A stretch of 64,000 bases of DNA from Porphyra umbilicalis (taxonomy: Eukaryota; Rhodophyta; Bangiophyceae; Bangiales; Bangiaceae): contig KV918791.1 in assembly GCA_002049455.2 (NCBI GenBank), positions 248,001 through 312,000 of the forward strand. Direction: 5' to 3'. The position numbers and the translations under genes are program-made. Numbering within the stretch: position 1 is the stretch's first letter; each line of letters starts with the position of its first letter. This document shows positions 1-10,360 of the stretch, piece by piece. The notes below the pieces were generated by a model. The model made no database searches. It had not been told where the DNA came from and saw only the letters and a program-made list of their open reading frames with translations.

Positions 1-1594
1 GACGAGGGTGATCCGCCTGATGGGATCGTATGGGCGCATCGAGCGTACTGTCTTGATGCTCACACCTACGGTGCCTGTGAGAACAAAAAGACTGGAAAAC
101 GCTACAAAGGGAGAAAAGACGTCATCAGCAAGCCAGCGATATCGGTTTTTGTACTTCAGAACACCAAATTCAGGCTTTTGACAGTGCCACAGAAGTGAAC
201 AGGAAAAGACCGGTTGGCCCCGTTCAGATGGCGTTTCCAAGGCGGTCACTTGGTCACGCTGCGTGTGTGTGCCCAGCGCCCCGTGTGCGTCGGGGGGAGG
301 GGGCGCCTGGGTGGCTCATTCGGCCGGGTCGGCGCGCGCGTGCGCGCGCGCGCGGGCATATAACACCACTCCACACCGGCTAGCGGGGTGGCGGCTGGCT
401 CGGTAGCCTCGAACACTGCCTTGCCGCATCACTCAAGTGGGGGGACTGCGGTTGGCCGTGTGGAGGCTCTGCGACCCTACACTGTGTTTTCTTGCAATTC
501 TCGCCGTGTATCCACAGTTTCAGATCAACCTACAAATCTGCTGGCCAAGTCCGCAGCACGTTCTCAGTACTGTACGTGGTACATTTTCGCGACGATACAA
601 ATGGCCTTTTCCAAACAGTAGTCCCCTTTGCCAAACAGAGTCCCTCTTTGCCCAGCAGTGGCCTACCCTTACATCACCCCCACGAATACGAGGGTTCGTT
701 CCGGGGCCGGGCCGCGTACAGTAAAAGCCAGCTGTCCTCATGCCTTGAGCTCCGATGCAGTCCCCAAAATCTTGCCTTCTGTCGTCTCGAGTCACCTGCG
801 TATCAAAGCCACTGGAACTGCGGTTGCTCGCTGCGACTACCTGGACGTCGCGCTACAGCTCCTACTGTTGGGAACCCCAGAATACGTCACGACGTACCTG
901 GCAGCCGCTCAGCTTCTTGCGTGTGAGTAGGTATGTCGTCAGAGGTGCTTGGATCTGTAGATGAGGGTAACGCAGCGCTGCGATGCTGTGGCTTGAAGAC
1001 GAAGGCGCACTGCCGGTTCGGGAAAAGCACCCAGCTGCAGCCGGCTGACCGGGATGCATTCGCTGTTTCCTGTTGGTTGGGTTGTCCTTTCAATGCTCGC
1101 GTCGTGGTCTGTGTGTTTGCAGTTTACACCCTTCTTGACTGTGTCGGTACGTTGTGCCTCGCGGCTCGTTGCTCCGGGTGCTGCTTGAGGGGACACCGGG
1201 GTCTCGTGCGGCTGTCTCTTCTTCCCTTCTGTGCTCGTGCAGAACCTCTCACGGTATGTTTCTAGTGGCAGCTGCCGCTCCTTCGTACAACCGAGCGTCA
1301 GTGCATGGGCGGTCACGGCGCGTGCGTGCTGATGTATTTCTGGGCCTCATCCTGTCCGCGTGTACCATGTCTGAATGAACTCGAGAACCCGCGGTTTGAT
1401 CCTTCTTTTTCTTGCGTACATGTCTGTTAGTCACTGCGATTTCCCTGTGTCTGTTTTCTTGTTTTCCCGACGGGCTCCCTGTGCGCCGTTCTCTCCCGCC
1501 GGGCTCCTTGTGCGCGGCTCTCTCCCGACAGCGACCGCGGTGCGGGTGCCGACTGGTGCTGGCGACTTTCGGTGTGGTCAGCGAGCGAAGCGCC
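1..1594. other. No supported gene
   Basis: Short overlapping frames on both strands show no domain, codon pattern or conserved motif that I recognise. Part of the 3' portion must hold the promoter and 5' UTR of the kinase-like gene that follows. A CG-alternating stretch near 330-357 is low complexity only. Confidence 0.5.
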
Positions 1595-2551
1595 ATGCCG
1601 CCGTACCCTTTCCGATCCGTGCATGCTGTTATGGACAAGTACTCGGGGGAGGGGAACAACCCACAAGGCGGCAAGTACTTGTACACTGCCATCATCTTCC
1701 ATCAAGCTGGGTCCCTGTACTACCTGCGCACCTCGTTGAAGGGGACTAGGCTTGCGACGCTTCTCAGTGACGCATTGCAAAGGATCGTCCAAGGCGTGAA
1801 TAGCGACGTTCCTGTGGGAGAGATGGGCGGCCGGCCATTGCTGATTAAACCTGACCAGGTCTTCCCCAAGCTTCCAACCGGCTATGTCACCGCCGAGCAG
1901 AAGAAGAACGATGGTACATTCTTGAAGCGGCCAGTGCTGTGCGGCTACGGCGATGAGGTCAGCCGCAAGATGATCCAGACCTGCTTGGAGACGGAGGTAC
2001 GCGTGCTGCAGTTGCTTCGAAACAAGCCGCACTCCAATATCGTCGCCTACGTCGGCTGCGTGGTGAAGGACGGCTTGATTGTCGGTATTTTGTTCAAAAA
2101 GCTCGACATGAACCTGGAAGAGCGGTGCTTGGACACGAGTCGGCCGTTCGACGTCGACAAGTGCATGCTGGAGGTCCAAAGCGCGTTGGACCACCTCCAC
2201 TCCATGGGGTACTGCCACAACGACGTCAAGATGAGCAATGTAATGGTGCGGAACGACGATACAGCGGTGCTGATCGACTTTGACTCGTGCCTGCCCATTG
2301 ACGAGCCGCTCGAGAAGGGCTGCACTTTCGGGTGGGGCAACGACGATGCCACAGTCAGCAGCAAAGAGAACGACAAACGGGCGTTTGACCTCTTGAAGAC
2401 GCGCGTGCTCGAGGCGGTCTCCACCGCCGTCCCGGTGGGCGGGGCGGCGGGCGGAGAGGGGCGTGCGTCGGCCCGGGGCGGCGCTGCCGTCCCCGTTCCG
2501 GCAACAGCGGCTACCGCTGTGGCCACCGTGGAGGAAGGTGTGAGTTCATAA
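1595..2551 (+). CDS. Atypical protein-kinase-like protein, truncated C-lobe
   Basis: The frame is open well upstream, but the ATG at 1595 is the first that gives protein-like sequence (about 318 residues). Residues 1-140 are unrecognised. After that comes a kinase fold signature: a helix-C-like segment with ETEVRVLQLL, a hinge-like stretch (GILFKKLDMNL), a catalytic loop HNDVKMSNVMV in place of HRDxxxxN, and IDFDS in place of DFG. No clear glycine-rich loop or VAIK lysine is visible. Sequence after the DFD motif becomes Ala/Gly/Val-rich and stops before the usual APE and C-lobe helices. It is either a pseudokinase-like or atypical kinase, or a gene whose 3' exon is not recognised. No frameshift is seen in the recognised part. 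Function is inferred from the loop motifs only. Confidence 0.6.
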   Translation: MPPYPFRSVHAVMDKYSGEGNNPQGGKYLYTAIIFHQAGSLYYLRTSLKGTRLATLLSDALQRIVQGVNSDVPVGEMGGRPLLIKPDQVFPKLPTGYVTAEQKKNDGTFLKRPVLCGYGDEVSRKMIQTCLETEVRVLQLLRNKPHSNIVAYVGCVVKDGLIVGILFKKLDMNLEERCLDTSRPFDVDKCMLEVQSALDHLHSMGYCHNDVKMSNVMVRNDDTAVLIDFDSCLPIDEPLEKGCTFGWGNDDATVSSKENDKRAFDLLKTRVLEAVSTAVPVGGAAGGEGRASARGGAAVPVPATAATAVATVEEGVSS

Positions 2552-2850
2552 GCTCTCGGGTTTATTGAGTGGAGCGTTGGAGCAGGCGGCTGTCGCTGAC
2601 CTGTGTGGTCACTGGCTGAGAGCTGGATAACGAGCGGCTATGGGCAGCCACAGAGGCCCCCGCCGTACAAGACCGGCGGCAGGTTGGCGCGTGGTCGGGC
2701 AGCCGACGCCCGGCACCTTTGCTTTCATCCGCGCCGCACTTGTCCCAACCGTCTCCGGCTGCGCCGCGCGAGCTTCTTGTTTTCTTTTTGGTCTTGGTGC
2801 CTCTTTCTGCTTGGCCCATTGTGCACCTTCTCTTTCCTTGTTCTACAGAT
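2552..2850. other. Intergenic, nothing recognised
   Basis: This stretch holds the presumed 3' UTR of the kinase-like gene (a TTTATTGAG stretch lies just after the stop) and pyrimidine-rich sequence up to the hairpin. No gene is supported. Confidence 0.4.
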
Positions 2851-2984
2851 ACAGCCGTTCTCCAAAAAATCCCGCACTCCAACAGTTGCAATAGAGTTCC
2901 AAATCGGCCTCTACGACCCCGCAGAGGCCGATTTGGAACTCTTTTGCAACAGTTGGAGTGCGGGATTTTTGGGAGAACGGCTGT
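2851..2984. repeat. Near-perfect inverted repeat, 62-bp arms, 10-nt loop
   Basis: Bases 2851-2912 and 2923-2984 are reverse complements with about two mismatches, separated by ten bases. The outer ends read ACAGCCGTTCTCC and its complement. It could be a MITE or foldback relic, or could be transcribed as a long hairpin RNA precursor. Nothing similar in structure was noticed elsewhere in the window. No target duplication was identified. Confidence 0.9.
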
Positions 2985-3099
2985 ACGCTGCCCATTTGGC
3001 CGCGTACCGCCTGTACCCTTTTGGATTTTGGTGAACTTCCCTTGAGGCAAACTAGCCTGAGCCATCGACTTGGGTAGAGATTGTATCAATGGCAACCTG

Positions 3100-5778
3100 C
3101 GGGTAGCGGAGCGGTGTAAACTGTTCTGAAGGTACAGAAGGAAGTGGAAGCCAAGCAGGACGGGAAGGGCGTCGCCGCGGCGGGCGCCGCCGTTGCCGGC
3201 CCGACCGCGGCGGCGGCACCCACACGCCAAGTCGCAGACGGCGACGGCCACCCCGGCAGCAGCGCTGCGACGCGAGACACGTCGACGCCCGCCCCGTCGG
3301 CGCCGTCCCCGTCCCCGTCCGCGTCGGGTCCGCCGTCGATCGCCTCCCCGTCCGTGCCCGCCGACGACGCGGACGACGAGCCGCCGAGGCCGTCGGGGGC
3401 GTCGACGGTCACTCGTAGCCGCGGCGTCCCCGCCTGCGCGCCTGCCATCGCCGCCGACGCGCCCCCGTTGACGGCGGCGGCGGCGGCGAGGACGCGGCCG
3501 AGGCGCGTAAGCGACGCGGCCGCCGCCGCCGCCACGGCCCCCCGCTCCAGGCGCACGACCGTGGGGTCCCCCCCGCCGCCGCCGCCGCCGCCCCCCCCCC
3601 CCCCCCACCGACGCGGCCGCGCGCGCGAGCGCGAGCGCCCGCCGGCGGGCGTCTGCGGCGGCGCCCCCCCCCGCGGCGCCGCCCGACGCGGCCGCGCGGT
3701 CGGCGACGCGCCGCAGGCCCGCCACGAGGCGACCTGCCAGCGGCACGGCCGGCAGCGGGGAGGCGGTGGTGGCCGCCGCGGCGGTGGTGGCGGCCGCCGC
3801 AGCGACGGGGGGCACGACGCCCGCGAGCGCCTCCCACACGCCGACCGGCGACGCGCCGGTGGTTGGCGGCGGCGCCTCGGCCCAAGCGGCCAAATCCCGC
3901 AGGCGGTAGACCGGGACCCCCGCCGCCGCGCCGTCCGCGTCTGCGCCGCCGTGCGGCGACGCCGCGCCGCCGCCATGGCCGCCATCGCCACCGCCACCGT
4001 CGCCGTCGCCGTCGCCGACGTTGCCGCCGCCACCCCCCCCCCCGCGGCACCCCCCTGCGGCACATGCATGAAGACGGCCAACCCCCCCCCCCCCCCCCCC
4101 CTCCCAAGCAGCGGCGCGACGACGGCGGCGCGAGCACCTCCACCACCGCCCGCCGCGCAATCGACCGGAACTTATACGGCACGTCGAGCGGGGGGACGAC
4201 CCGGTGGAGGAGCACCGCCACCGCCGTGCCGGCCGGACCCGCCGCCACGGCCGCCATCGCCTCCCCGTCGGTCGGCGGCCGCGCGTCGCCGGCGGGCGAC
4301 AGCGACACGCCCGCACCCCTGCCGCCGCCGCACCCGCCGTGGCGCGCCCGCCACACCCGCACGGCGTCGTCGAGGCCGCCGCTGACGAGGCGGCCGCCCG
4401 CGACCCACGCCACGCCGCTCGTGCGGAGGGTGTGGGCGGCGCCGACCGCCGCGCCGGGGGGGGATCTGACCACCCAGCGGGGGTAGGGGGGGGGCGCCGC
4501 TGCCGCCGCCGCCGCCGCTGCCGCCGCCGCCGCCGTCCACATCCATGGCGCCGGCGCCGTCACGGGTGTCGTCGTCGCCGCCGCCGCCGCCGCCGTCGCC
4601 GCCGCCCACTGGGCCGACGAGGACGGTGGCGACGCCATTGCCCGCCGACGCGCCGAGCAGGTAACCCACCCCCCCCCCCCCCCCCCCCCTGCGCCAACCC
4701 CGTAACCGTCCCAAAGAGCCCCGCTACGCCCGCCGCGCGGCGGGCGACGCCCACCCGCCAGCGGGCGGCGTCCCCCCCCCCCCCCCCCCCCCTCCACCCC
4801 AACAGTCACGGCGAGCACCCATACCGCCACGTCGCCGCACGCAGTCGCCCCACCCACGGCCAGCAGCAGCACCGCGTCGCCGCTGTCGCCGCCGTCGCCG
4901 CGGCCCCGGGCGGGCGCGGGCGCCCACGCCACCGCCGTCGCGGGGGGTCCCCCCAGATACGCGCCCGCCACGAGCCGCGGCGCGGCAGCCGCCGCCGCGG
5001 CGCCGCCACCCCCCTCCCCCCCCAACCGCCCGCCGGGGCAACGACCCACAGAGCGACCCCCCCGCGCCCGCGGCGGCCACGAGGGCGACCACCCCCCCCC
5101 CCCCCCCCCCCCCCCCACCCACGGGGAGATGGCCAAGCACACGGGGCGGAGTCCCCCCACCCCCCCCCCGCCAGCAGCGGGGCCGCCGCGTCCGCGGCCC
5201 CCCCCCCCGGCGAGCGGGGCGTCAGGCGCACGACCCCGCGCCCGCCGTCACGCGGAGCGCCACCATCCCCGTGGCCGCCGCGACGGCGGCGGGGGGCGCC
5301 CCCCCCCCCCCGTCCCCCACCCCCGCCGCCACGGGCGGCGGCGGCGTGGCGGCCACGGCCATGAGGGACCCGGGCGGCACCCCCGCCGGCGGGTGCAACG
5401 CCGTATGACCCGCCGCGCCCGCGCCGCGCGCCGAGAAGCGGGGCGCGAGGCGCGCCGCCGCCGCGAGGCGCTCGAGCGCCGCCGCGCCCGCGGCGGCGGC
5501 GGCGGTGGGGGGGGCGGCTGTGCGGGGGAGGGGCCCCACCCCACTGCCGCCGCTACGGGTGGCGCCGGCCGCCGGCGCGCCGCCGGCGCCGGCAGCCGCC
5601 GCGTCGCTGACGGCGGCGCCCGCCACCCCGTCATGGCCGCCCCGTCGCCGCCGCCGCCGCCCGCCGCCGCCGCCGCCGCCGCCGTCGCGGGCGAGAGCTT
5701 CAGCCCAAAGGTCTTGCCGTCGACGGAGAAGCCCGCCCCGAATCCGGCGGCGAGCCTGCCGCCGTCATAGCCGGTCAA
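3100..5778 (-). CDS. WD40-repeat-like protein, frame-broken, GC-extreme
   Basis: Reading on the minus strand, WD40-type segments appear in different frames: VAWAP...GDVAVWVL (near 4.85 kb), then SGVAWVAGGRLVSGG followed by LDDAVRVW (near 4.35 kb), then GVSLSPAGD and AVAVLLHRVV. A further protein-like stretch (VPVYRLRDLAAWAEA) lies near 3.9 kb. An insert-bearing VAWAP repeat, followed by a repeat that starts with an AH dipeptide, resembles the C-terminal propeller of actin-interacting protein 1 (AIP1/WDR1). That is a weak resemblance. Each switch of frame falls at or near a run of 16-25 C. It may therefore be one gene with polymorphic or mis-assembled homopolymers, a gene with short introns, or a pseudogene. 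Exon limits cannot be fixed. Confidence 0.35.
4082..5116. repeat. Cluster of long poly(C) runs
   Basis: Uninterrupted C runs occur at 4082-4101 (20), 4669-4689 (21), 4772-4792 (21) and 5092-5116 (25), with a 16-C run at 3591-3606 just outside. All have C on the plus strand, so the WD40-like gene would carry G runs in its sense strand. Run lengths read from an assembly are unreliable. Confidence 0.8.
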
Positions 5779-5793
5779 TGAGCACGAGCTGTC

Positions 5794-6393
5794 TTACTCG
5801 ACCTGCTTGTAGTTCACCCCATCCATGGACGAGACCTCAATCTGCACGTCCTCCCACGAGGGCGACGAGCCAAACGTCTTCGTCATCACGCCCAGCTCAA
5901 TCAATTGCTTCGCCGCCACCTCGAAGACGTTCCCCAATAGCAGGGCGTTGTCCTCCCCCGACACCACGCGGCCGTTGCTCTTCAACACGAAGCCGCCGAC
6001 CTCGACCATGCCATCGAGAGTGTACGTGTCGACGTCGGTCACGACAACGAGGGTGTAGGCCGACATGCCCACCTGCCCCTCCACGGCCAACGTGAAGGTC
6101 ATGTTGGTGAGGGGCGCACCTGCAAACGAGCCCGCATCCGCCTGCACCACGTCTGGCCGGTTGGTGATGATGTGCTTCTTGGCCACGTTGACAGTCACGC
6201 TCGTCACGGTCTCAGTCGGCCGCGACGGACGGAAGATACACGACACGGCCTCCTCCTCCATCCCGTAAGAAACCAGCACCTGCGACATCATTGTCGCGTT
6301 GGTGTACATGCCGTCGGCATTCCGGAACGTCAGGCCAACCATAGGGTTGCGCGTCATCGACGCCTCCACCTCCTCTGCCGGCCACCTCCCCAT
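5794..6393 (-). CDS. Hypothetical protein, 199 residues
   Basis: This is a clean ORF starting at an ATG with an in-frame TAA five codons upstream. Its base composition is far less extreme than that of the neighbouring island. The protein is rich in Val, Thr and Met and looks like beta-strand sequence (for example TVNVAKKHIITNRPD and YTLVVVTDVDTYTLDG). There is no signal peptide or membrane segment, and I do not recognise the family. The stop (TAA at 5794-5796) lies inside a good 5' splice-site match (GTAAGA). The same frame stays open beyond the stop and reads into the start of the WD40-like region. This ORF could therefore be a 5' exon of that gene; it could equally be a separate gene. Confidence 0.55.
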   Translation of the reverse strand: MGRWPAEEVEASMTRNPMVGLTFRNADGMYTNATMMSQVLVSYGMEEEAVSCIFRPSRPTETVTSVTVNVAKKHIITNRPDVVQADAGSFAGAPLTNMTFTLAVEGQVGMSAYTLVVVTDVDTYTLDGMVEVGGFVLKSNGRVVSGEDNALLLGNVFEVAAKQLIELGVMTKTFGSSPSWEDVQIEVSSMDGVNYKQVE

Positions 6394-6779
6394 GCCGTGG
6401 GGTCGTTATAGGCTCGAATGATTGGCTCACATGGCCCGAGGCGATAACTTATCGATACCGGCTGAGCCAATGTCATCGCTCTAATTCAAAATCGATTGGT
6501 TCTGGATCACACACGTGGCCAGTGAAGACCCACACTGTCGAATCATTCAGGTACCAACTGGCCTATTGCACGCCTCCACGGGAAGGTATGGAATAACAAC
6601 TCTTTATCTGATTCGAATTCTCTGCACTAAGTCGATCGCACTCCACGGCACCGCCGGCCCCCCCCCTTTAAAGAAGGAGCGAAGCGCAATGAGCACCTCG
6701 AAGCATGCAACCCCAAAAGGCCGAGGCAAGGCAAGTGTCACAGAGAAGCAAAAACCACCAGACATGCCGGGACTGCCGA
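6394..6779. other. No supported gene
   Basis: This is moderately AT-rich sequence relative to its surroundings. No ORF with recognisable content was found. It contains the presumed 5' flank of the minus-strand gene starting at 6393. Confidence 0.4.
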
Positions 6780-7260
6780 CGCCCGACCGCCCGCCACCCG
6801 ACGCGACTCGTGCCGTGCCCCGCGCCGCCGCCGCCGCCGCGCGGCGGTGCCGGCAGCCGCCACAGTGGCGGTGATGGCGGCAGCGACGGCGGCGGCTCCG
6901 CGGCGGATGCAGCGCCATTCAGGGTGCAGGGGGGGGGGGGGGGCGGGATTGAGCACCGGGCGAGAGGGGGGTGCAGAGGGCACGACCGCCACACACGGCG
7001 ACGCGACGCCTGAGGGCGAGCGGCCACCGGGCGTCGTGCCGCTTGACGACGAGCGCGGCACCACCACCGCACACGTTACCGTAGGTGTAGGTGGCCACAC
7101 TCCCGCACGGCGCGGAGTGACGGTCAGTCCAGCCACATGGCGGCGCGACGCGGCCGTGGCCGGCCGCCACGCCCCGCCCTGCACACCCTGTTTGTGTGTC
7201 ACCCGACGCTGACCCGCGCGTGCGGCGGCGGCCGCGGCGGCTATCTCCCTGACCGTGACT
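6780..7260. repeat. GC-rich low-complexity island
   Basis: The sequence is dominated by CCG/CGG and GCC/GGC triplets, with a G run near 6930-6942. Frames are open on both strands because of composition. No codon preference or domain supports a gene. Confidence 0.6.
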
Positions 7261-7302
7261 CCACCGTCCCCATTACATTTTTTTCTCGTCTGCCCCAGGT
7301 GA

Positions 7303-7332
7303 CTAAAGTCTATCTCATCTTATTAGTCCTAT
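7303..7332. repeat. Degenerate transposon-end sequence
   Basis: The stretch starting AAAGTCTATCTCATC closely resembles the inward-reading end of the mariner-type element at 59388-59407 and the DNA just inside it. It abuts a GC island here, as the 59.4-kb copy does there. It is interpreted as a relic or solo end of the same family. Confidence 0.4.
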
Positions 7333-7729
7333 GGAAAAACGGCTCTCGTTTCGGCGCATGTACATCAATCGACCCCAAACTTCGTAGACGTATCAGAGGG
7401 TGGCCCTCGGGTCCTCAGAAGAAAAAACGGAGCACAAAGCGCAGCACATCCCACCCGTTGATGACCACTTCCGCATTCGTATCGATCAGGGGCATCCGAT
7501 CCGCCCGATTCTCGACAGCACCCGATTTATGACTGACCAAATCGGGAGGAACGCAAGGACAGGGAGGCTACGTTTTCAGCCTCGTGATCGAGATCTCTTC
7601 ATGCCACACGGAGAAGGAGCAAGGACGGTGACAGCTGACCAAAGGAAGAGAACTTACGGTGAACAAGTATCTGAGAAGCGTCAGCCATGTCAACTTACTG
7701 GCAGCTGCCTCCGACTAATGTGCACAGCT
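7333..7729. other. No supported gene
   Basis: Unassigned sequence between two GC islands. No domain or conserved motif was recognised in any frame. Confidence 0.4.
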
Positions 7730-8360
7730 GGACGCCCACCGGCGTCGGCCGCATGCTGCCCTGGCTGTCGGCGCCGGCTGCCACCGCCCCCGCACGCGCG
7801 CCGTCTGAGCGCAGTGCCGCCTCCGTCCCCTGCCCCCCCCCCCCCCCACCCGCCCACGCTCGGGCCCTTCTGGTGGTGGGCCGGCGCGGTTGGCCCGTGC
7901 GGGCTATGGGGTCGGAAACGGGGAGGTGGATGTAGGCGCGGTGGCGGATACGGTTGCGATCGCAGCGCCGCCGCCGGCAGCGGCGGGTGCAGCCGTGGCG
8001 CTGACGCCGCTTCCCACGGCGGGTGCGGTGCACGCGACCACGTCGGCGGTTGGAGCACGCCCGTCGCCGGCGGCGTCAGCCGCCGCGCTGAAGTGCAGTG
8101 CGGCGCTCGTCGCTGCCGGCGCGACGCTCGTCACCGCCGACCCAAAGCAGCTGTAGTTGCGGAGCAGCTGTTCCCCCAACCTCCCCCCCACCCCCCCCCC
8201 GCCCCCCCCCCACGTAGCGCTCCCCGGCGCCGCCGTTGCTTTTCTGGAGCGAAGTCCGCTTCGGCCACCGGTGCAGTGGCACACACACGCTGCCCCACGA
8301 CGGCGACCGCGGGAGGCACGACAGCGACGGCGGGGGAACGGTGGGGGGGTAGGTGTGCGA
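7730..8360. repeat. GC-rich low-complexity island
   Basis: Same character as the island at 6.8-7.25 kb: triplet-biased GC sequence with C runs (near 7834-7850 and 8178-8212). Several frames are open on both strands, which argues against reading any of them as a gene. Confidence 0.55.
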
Positions 8361-9439
8361 TGGCGCTTGAGCCACTCAGAGAGGCTTTCGAGGGCATTTC
8401 TGGATTTAAGTTGGGAGTGCCCATGCACAGGTGCTCATTGGCTACTGACGAAGCGCGCGACTCGATGGACTGCCGGATCTCGTGAGATCGAATCTCAAAA
8501 GTCGCGCAGGAGATCGCACTTCTGGATCAGCGAACTTTTAAGTAGCCTCCCAATGTCAGGGGATCGCTGCAACAAAACACTTACGCTTCTTCTCGACATA
8601 CTCTTCACGGACGTCTACCTTCGGCCAGTGGGATTGAAGCGCTGCGCAGAATAGTGCACTCGAATGCACGAGGTATGTGAACATGGGACAAATGCGAGAA
8701 ACGGTGCTGTGACCTCGTGCGGCTCGCCCAGTGTGCCGGAAGGCCTGGAAACGATGCGTCTGAGCCGTATCTTTTCGACATAGGTGTGCCGTTGAAGGGC
8801 TTCCTACAGAAGAATGCGTACCATTTCTTGCAGTAAAAAGGTTTGGAGGGTCTCTATCCCTTGCGTGAAGACTGCTTGTCATTTGCGGTCGTAGCGGCGG
8901 AGTTCTGGTCTCTCCAAAAAAAGAGCGGTTCTCAGAGGACTAATAGAGTGAGACAGACTTTAGAGCATAGCCACCAACGTCCGATCCGAACTCATTTCAT
9001 TCTTTTTAGAAAGCAACGTGGAGGCCTCCTAGTGGCCAATTTGAGCTATGCGACGCGCGTCCGAACCGTCGCACCGCACACGGAATGGAGTTAGTAAAAA
9101 CCGGGGCTACATGTCAACCCGTATGTGAACAGAAAGCGTGGGCGTTGCTGGACGGCTCGCTCCCCAAATGTCTTCTAAACTGCGTGAGCGTGGCGCACTG
9201 CAAGCCGACACTACGATCGTGCCGCTGACAGCAAGCAGTCGTGTGTTCGCTCGGCTGAATATCGGCGCGCGCAGCAGTCAAATGCAGCGATCATACTCAA
9301 ATGTAGTCGATCAAACACGGCAAATATGCGATCGACGCGCCACGTACGCGTTTGGGCGCGCCACGAGACACTCCTCAGCGCTGCAGAAAACCGAACAGCC
9401 TTTCACACTGAGGTCGCGTGTGCAAGGGGCGTGACTCAC
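8361..9439. other. No supported gene
   Basis: Mixed-composition sequence without recognisable coding content. A short inverted pair (GCGCGACT near 8456 and AGTCGCGC near 8508) is too weak to name. Confidence 0.4.
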
Positions 9440-9517
9440 GCCAGACGCCTGACACGCCGCCAGGCTGAATGAGGCCACCTGTGGGAGCGGCCTCGTGTGG
9501 CCGCTTCTCGGTCATGG
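9440..9517. repeat. 78-bp direct repeat, copy 1
   Basis: This is identical to 9959-10036 except for one base. Both copies contain GAATGAGGCCACCTGTGGGA and a stretch ending in TTCTCGGTCATGG. It lies in the left subterminal zone of the Harbinger element. Confidence 0.85.
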
Positions 9518-9958
9518 CACGTGGCGTAGCCTGTCACACTGGGACCGCGTGTGCAGGGGGCGTGACTCACGCTCTTGCACCACGCAATCTGGGCCGCACA
9601 GGTCATGACGTGAGACCGTTCCAGGCGTCGTGGCCGTGCCTTGCACGGGCAGGGGGCGTGATTCACGCCCCCTCTCCACGCAATCTCGGCCGGGCAGGCT
9701 GCGATCGGGACCCTTCTGGGCGTTGTGGCCGAGCATCCCACGGCCAGCACACGAGCCGCTGGCCAGGTGGCCGCCGTGCGGTGGCCAACGCGCGGTAAGG
9801 GTGGGACCCATCATGGGTGGCCATGATGGCCACCGCTTGGGCGGCCACACTCGATGGCAGCGGCCTGACGCAACAAAAAAGCACGCACGCGGGACCGTTT
9901 GGGCCGTCTCGCGGCCGCTATCCCGCACGCCGCATCCCGCGCAGGCGAACGAGAATGC

Positions 9959-10036
9959 GCCAGACGCCTGACACGCCGCCAGGCCGAATGAGGCCACCTG
10001 TGGGAGCGGCCTCGTGTGGCCGCTTCTCGGTCATGG
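9959..10036. repeat. 78-bp direct repeat, copy 2
   Basis: Second copy of the repeat at 9440-9517, in the same orientation, 519 bp downstream. The DNA between the copies carries three variants of a GCAGGGGGCGTGACTCACGC-like word (near 9425, 9555 and 9650). Confidence 0.85.
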
Positions 10037-10334
10037 TACGCGGCGTGGCTGCCTGACAGAAGGGGGTCGCCGAGGGGCCCCGTGCGGGCCCCGCAACGTG
10101 TGGCCACGGTTGACAGAGGCGGCTTTGGCAGCATGTGAGCGATCGGCCGCGCTTGCGGTTGGCCACATATGGCCACGCGGTGCGTGGCCCGGTCAGCGAT
10201 TTCTGGACCACACGTATCTGTGGCCCACGGACGCGGCCCTTCCGCGCGGCCGTCTGCGATCCGGTCTTCGTTGACGCTGCGCGCGCTTGGTGCGCCACGC
10301 GTCGCACCGTCCGCGACAGCACGCGGTCGCGCCC

Positions 10335-10360
10335 GCGAGGCCACCACGTGGTGGCCTCGC
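10335..10360. repeat. 26-bp perfect palindrome
   Basis: The half-site GCGAGGCCACCAC is followed directly by its complement, with CACGTG at the centre. It sits in the left subterminal part of the Harbinger element and contains the GGCCAC word common there, so it may be a protein-binding site. Confidence 0.8.

Noticed and set aside
3409-5160. ORFs of 400-580 codons in the 3-5 kb island, both strands
   Set aside because: Each is a patchwork of low-complexity residues; the WD40-like segments jump between frames, so no single ORF is the gene.
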